Assembly: GCF_004354985.1 (NCBI RefSeq)
Contig: NZ_SMSK01000004.1
Span: 371,842-435,841 of the forward strand
Length of the DNA stretch: 64,000 nucleotides
DNA from: Segetibacter sp. 3557_3
GTDB taxonomy: Bacteria; Bacteroidota; Bacteroidia; Chitinophagales; Chitinophagaceae
Direction: 5' to 3'
The notes under the pieces were generated by a model. It saw only the letters and a list, made by a program, of their open reading frames with translations, was not told the DNA's origin and did not search any database. The stretch's first letter is position 1; every line of letters starts with the position of its first letter. The translations under genes and the position numbers were made by a program. Shown here piece after piece: positions 62,841 to 64,000 of the stretch.

Positions 62841-62918
62841 ATCGGGAGTTAAACAAGCATATCCAAAATCTTTTTGAAGAACTATTTGTAAGCAATCGTT
62901 TAATGACTACAATTAACA

Positions 62919-62958
62919 AATATCAGCCATATATTAGTCATTCGGAATTGCTGATATT
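62919..62958. repeat. 9-bp perfect inverted repeat after the integrase
   Basis: AATATCAGC (62919-62927) and GCTGATATT (62950-62958), 22-nt spacing. The position just after the integrase fits a terminator-like hairpin or a recombinase site; there is no T-run. Confidence 0.45.
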
Positions 62959-63017
62959 AGCCCGAAGCAACAGTTGTTGTATCCCGGCCCACAGAGAATG
63001 TTTCTCATATCCGGCAG

Positions 63018-63182
63018 ATTACCCCGGTAGTCAGAAAGGTTGCCTTGAAAAAAGCTGATGATGCCGGCGATGACCTCGACTATTGGTTGAGCAAATCACC
63101 ATTGGAAAGGGTGGCAGCGGTAACCTCTATTGTCTGGCTATCTTTAAAAAAGGGACAAACACTTGATAAACGGAAAATTTAA
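63018..63182 (+). pseudogene. Degraded small partner protein of a nucleotidyltransferase pair
   Basis: The frame 63018-63182 reads VVRKVALKKADDAGDDLDYWL, SKSPLERVAAVTSIVWL and KKGQTLDKRKI before TAA. The YWL-S-K-S-P-ER-AAV pattern recalls the small protein usually encoded directly before AbiEii-like nucleotidyltransferases in Bacteroidota. That is from memory. There is no start codon in frame, so the 5' end is lost. It overlaps the leader of the next gene. Confidence 0.45.
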
Positions 63183-63198
63183 AACGGAAAAACAAAGC

Positions 63199-63504
63199 AT
63201 GACACTTGCAAAGGATTTCAAAGACTTTGTAAAACTACTAATCCAGCATGAGGTTGACTACATGATTGTTGGAGGTTATGCGCTTGCTTTTCATGGTAAA
63301 CCTCGTCATACCGCAGACGTTCACATTTGGATCGATGTTTTGGAGGTTAATGCAACTCGGAGGCTCCAGGTTTAGTCAGATTTTGGGCTTTCATCAATGC
63401 GTTTTGAAAAACAAGATTTCTTGGAAGCTGGCTATATGAGCCAGATTGGCTATTCTCCTCTGCGGATTGACATTTTAAACAGTATCGATGGCAAGCAAGC
63501 ATAA
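63199..63504 (+). pseudogene. Nucleotidyltransferase (AbiEii/DUF6036-like), amber at codon 59 and truncated
   Basis: From ATG 63199: MTLAKDFKDFVKLLIQHEVDYMIVGGYALAFHGKPRHTADVHIWID. The GG-YA-H-G-R-T-D-D core is that of small nucleotidyltransferases, where the usual D-x-D reads D-V-H. TAG at 63373 stops it, but the same frame continues SDFGLSSMRFEKQDFLEAGY and IGYSPLRIDILNSIDG, which is the expected rest. It ends early at 63502-63504. The gene is therefore inactive, with a stop, a changed metal site and a lost end. These proteins act in toxin-antitoxin or abortive-infection systems. Confidence 0.75.
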
Positions 63505-63666
63505 TTGATTTCATTAGAACCATGGTAAGTGGGAGTGAAGAACAATCAAGGTTTTATCCAATTCGTTATATAGTGACATTTATCAATCTTTTTATTTCAA
63601 CTGATATGTAGATTTATAATATCGATTGATTGTTTGTAATGATTAGTGAAATTGAAAAAGTGAGTT

Positions 63667-63881
63667 ATGCAAAAAAATTACAACAGGGTAGAAGAACCCT
63701 CGTACCCACAAAAGATCTATGCCTCCCAGCTTATTACCATTGATGACCTGGAACACTTTAAAAAGCGTCTGTTGGATGAACTGCTGTCGGTGTTGAAAGT
63801 TCAGCAGACCTCTCCTGCTAAAAAGTGGATGAAATCGCATGAGGTGCGCAGGATGTTGAAGATTTCGCCCGGCACTTTGCA
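63667..63881 (+). pseudogene. HTH (excisionase-like) gene cut by an insertion
   Basis: About 71 codons: MQKNYNRVEEPSYPQKIYASQ, then a coiled region DDLEHFKKRLLDELLSVL and the start of a winged helix KKWMKSHEVRRMLKISPGTL. In related proteins an HTH follows with a basic recognition segment. Here the frame runs into unrelated sequence at 63882 and stops at 63954. The protein belongs to the small MerR/excisionase-like DNA-binding proteins often near integrases. Confidence 0.65.
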
Positions 63882-64000
63882 TGTAAATTCCGCTGATATT
63901 GACCCCCCTATTCCGGTGATGTTGACCCCCTTTGTAAAAGTGGATGATCAGTAAGCAAAGAGCGGTTATGAACTGGAGTTAAGTAATTCTCGAATGTATA
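63882..64000 (+). mobile_element. Likely IS21-type insertion sequence end, continuing past the window
   Basis: Starts TGTAAATTCCGCTGATATTG and contains TGATATTGACCCCC (63894) and TGATGTTGACCCCC (63917), two near copies 23 bp apart. Repeated TTGACCCCC at the terminus resembles Bacteroidota IS21 elements, from memory. It begins exactly where the HTH gene loses its homology. No transposase is visible because the window ends. Confidence 0.5.

Overview
This window is chromosomal DNA of a Bacteroidota bacterium, most likely family Chitinophagaceae. The evidence is SusC/SusD with an ECF sigma/FecR pair, two type IX secretion (T9SS) C-terminal tags, PafA-type phosphatase, GH115 alpha-glucuronidase, promoters of the TAnnTTTG type, and starts without clear Shine-Dalgarno sites. 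No species can be named from sequence alone.

Layout. 1-8.3 kb: a PAP2 phosphatase cut by the left edge, a small membrane protein, a T9SS cargo protein, a GH115 glucuronidase, a DUF892 ferritin-like protein with an amber codon at codon 16, and an FkbM-like methyltransferase. 8.6-18.4 kb: a two-subunit molybdenum hydroxylase, a DUF1028 protein, a PQQ-type sugar dehydrogenase lipoprotein, MscL, small proteins, hemerythrin, and a histidine kinase / receiver-CRP regulator pair. 18.8-31.2 kb: a frameshifted MFS symporter, a DUF1186 protein, a secreted beta-lactamase-fold protein lacking its catalytic residues, an orphan ABC ATPase, a phosphoesterase, a HAD/CAT-like gene pair, MsrB, a ROK protein, a small lipoprotein and a MobA-like nucleotidyltransferase.

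31.4-43.6 kb: sigma factor, FecR, SusC, SusD, two TlpA-like thioredoxins, a DsbD N-domain protein and DsbD. This looks like a TonB-dependent import system with an attached envelope disulfide relay. 43.9-52.9 kb: a lone receiver, PafA, a MORN-like secreted protein, a dense repeat region, Pr6Pr and DoxX membrane proteins, LepA and a conserved secreted protein. 53-61 kb (minus strand): GmhB, HddC, GmhA and HddA, the full enzyme set for GDP-D-glycero-D-manno-heptose, with two glycosyltransferases, a DUF4199 protein and a dihydroorotase-like protein. 61.2-64 kb: tRNA-Pro(GGG) followed by a tyrosine integrase and broken genes: a nucleotidyltransferase module with a stop, and an HTH gene cut by what looks like an IS21-type end. 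This is the left edge of a degraded integrative element.

The least ordinary content is non-coding. Five repeat families occupy the gaps: (i) directional low-complexity arrays built of modules (AAAAGTC-type, TCAACC-type, AATACCC-type) that point toward and often touch a gene end; (ii) a dispersed element with a T-run and a GTTGC-CGC-CTC core, five copies; (iii) three copies of a 93-94 bp three-hairpin element; (iv) a five-fold palindrome array upstream of a TlpA gene; (v) a hairpin-rich element near 11.4 kb. All calls come from reading sequence; no database search was run.
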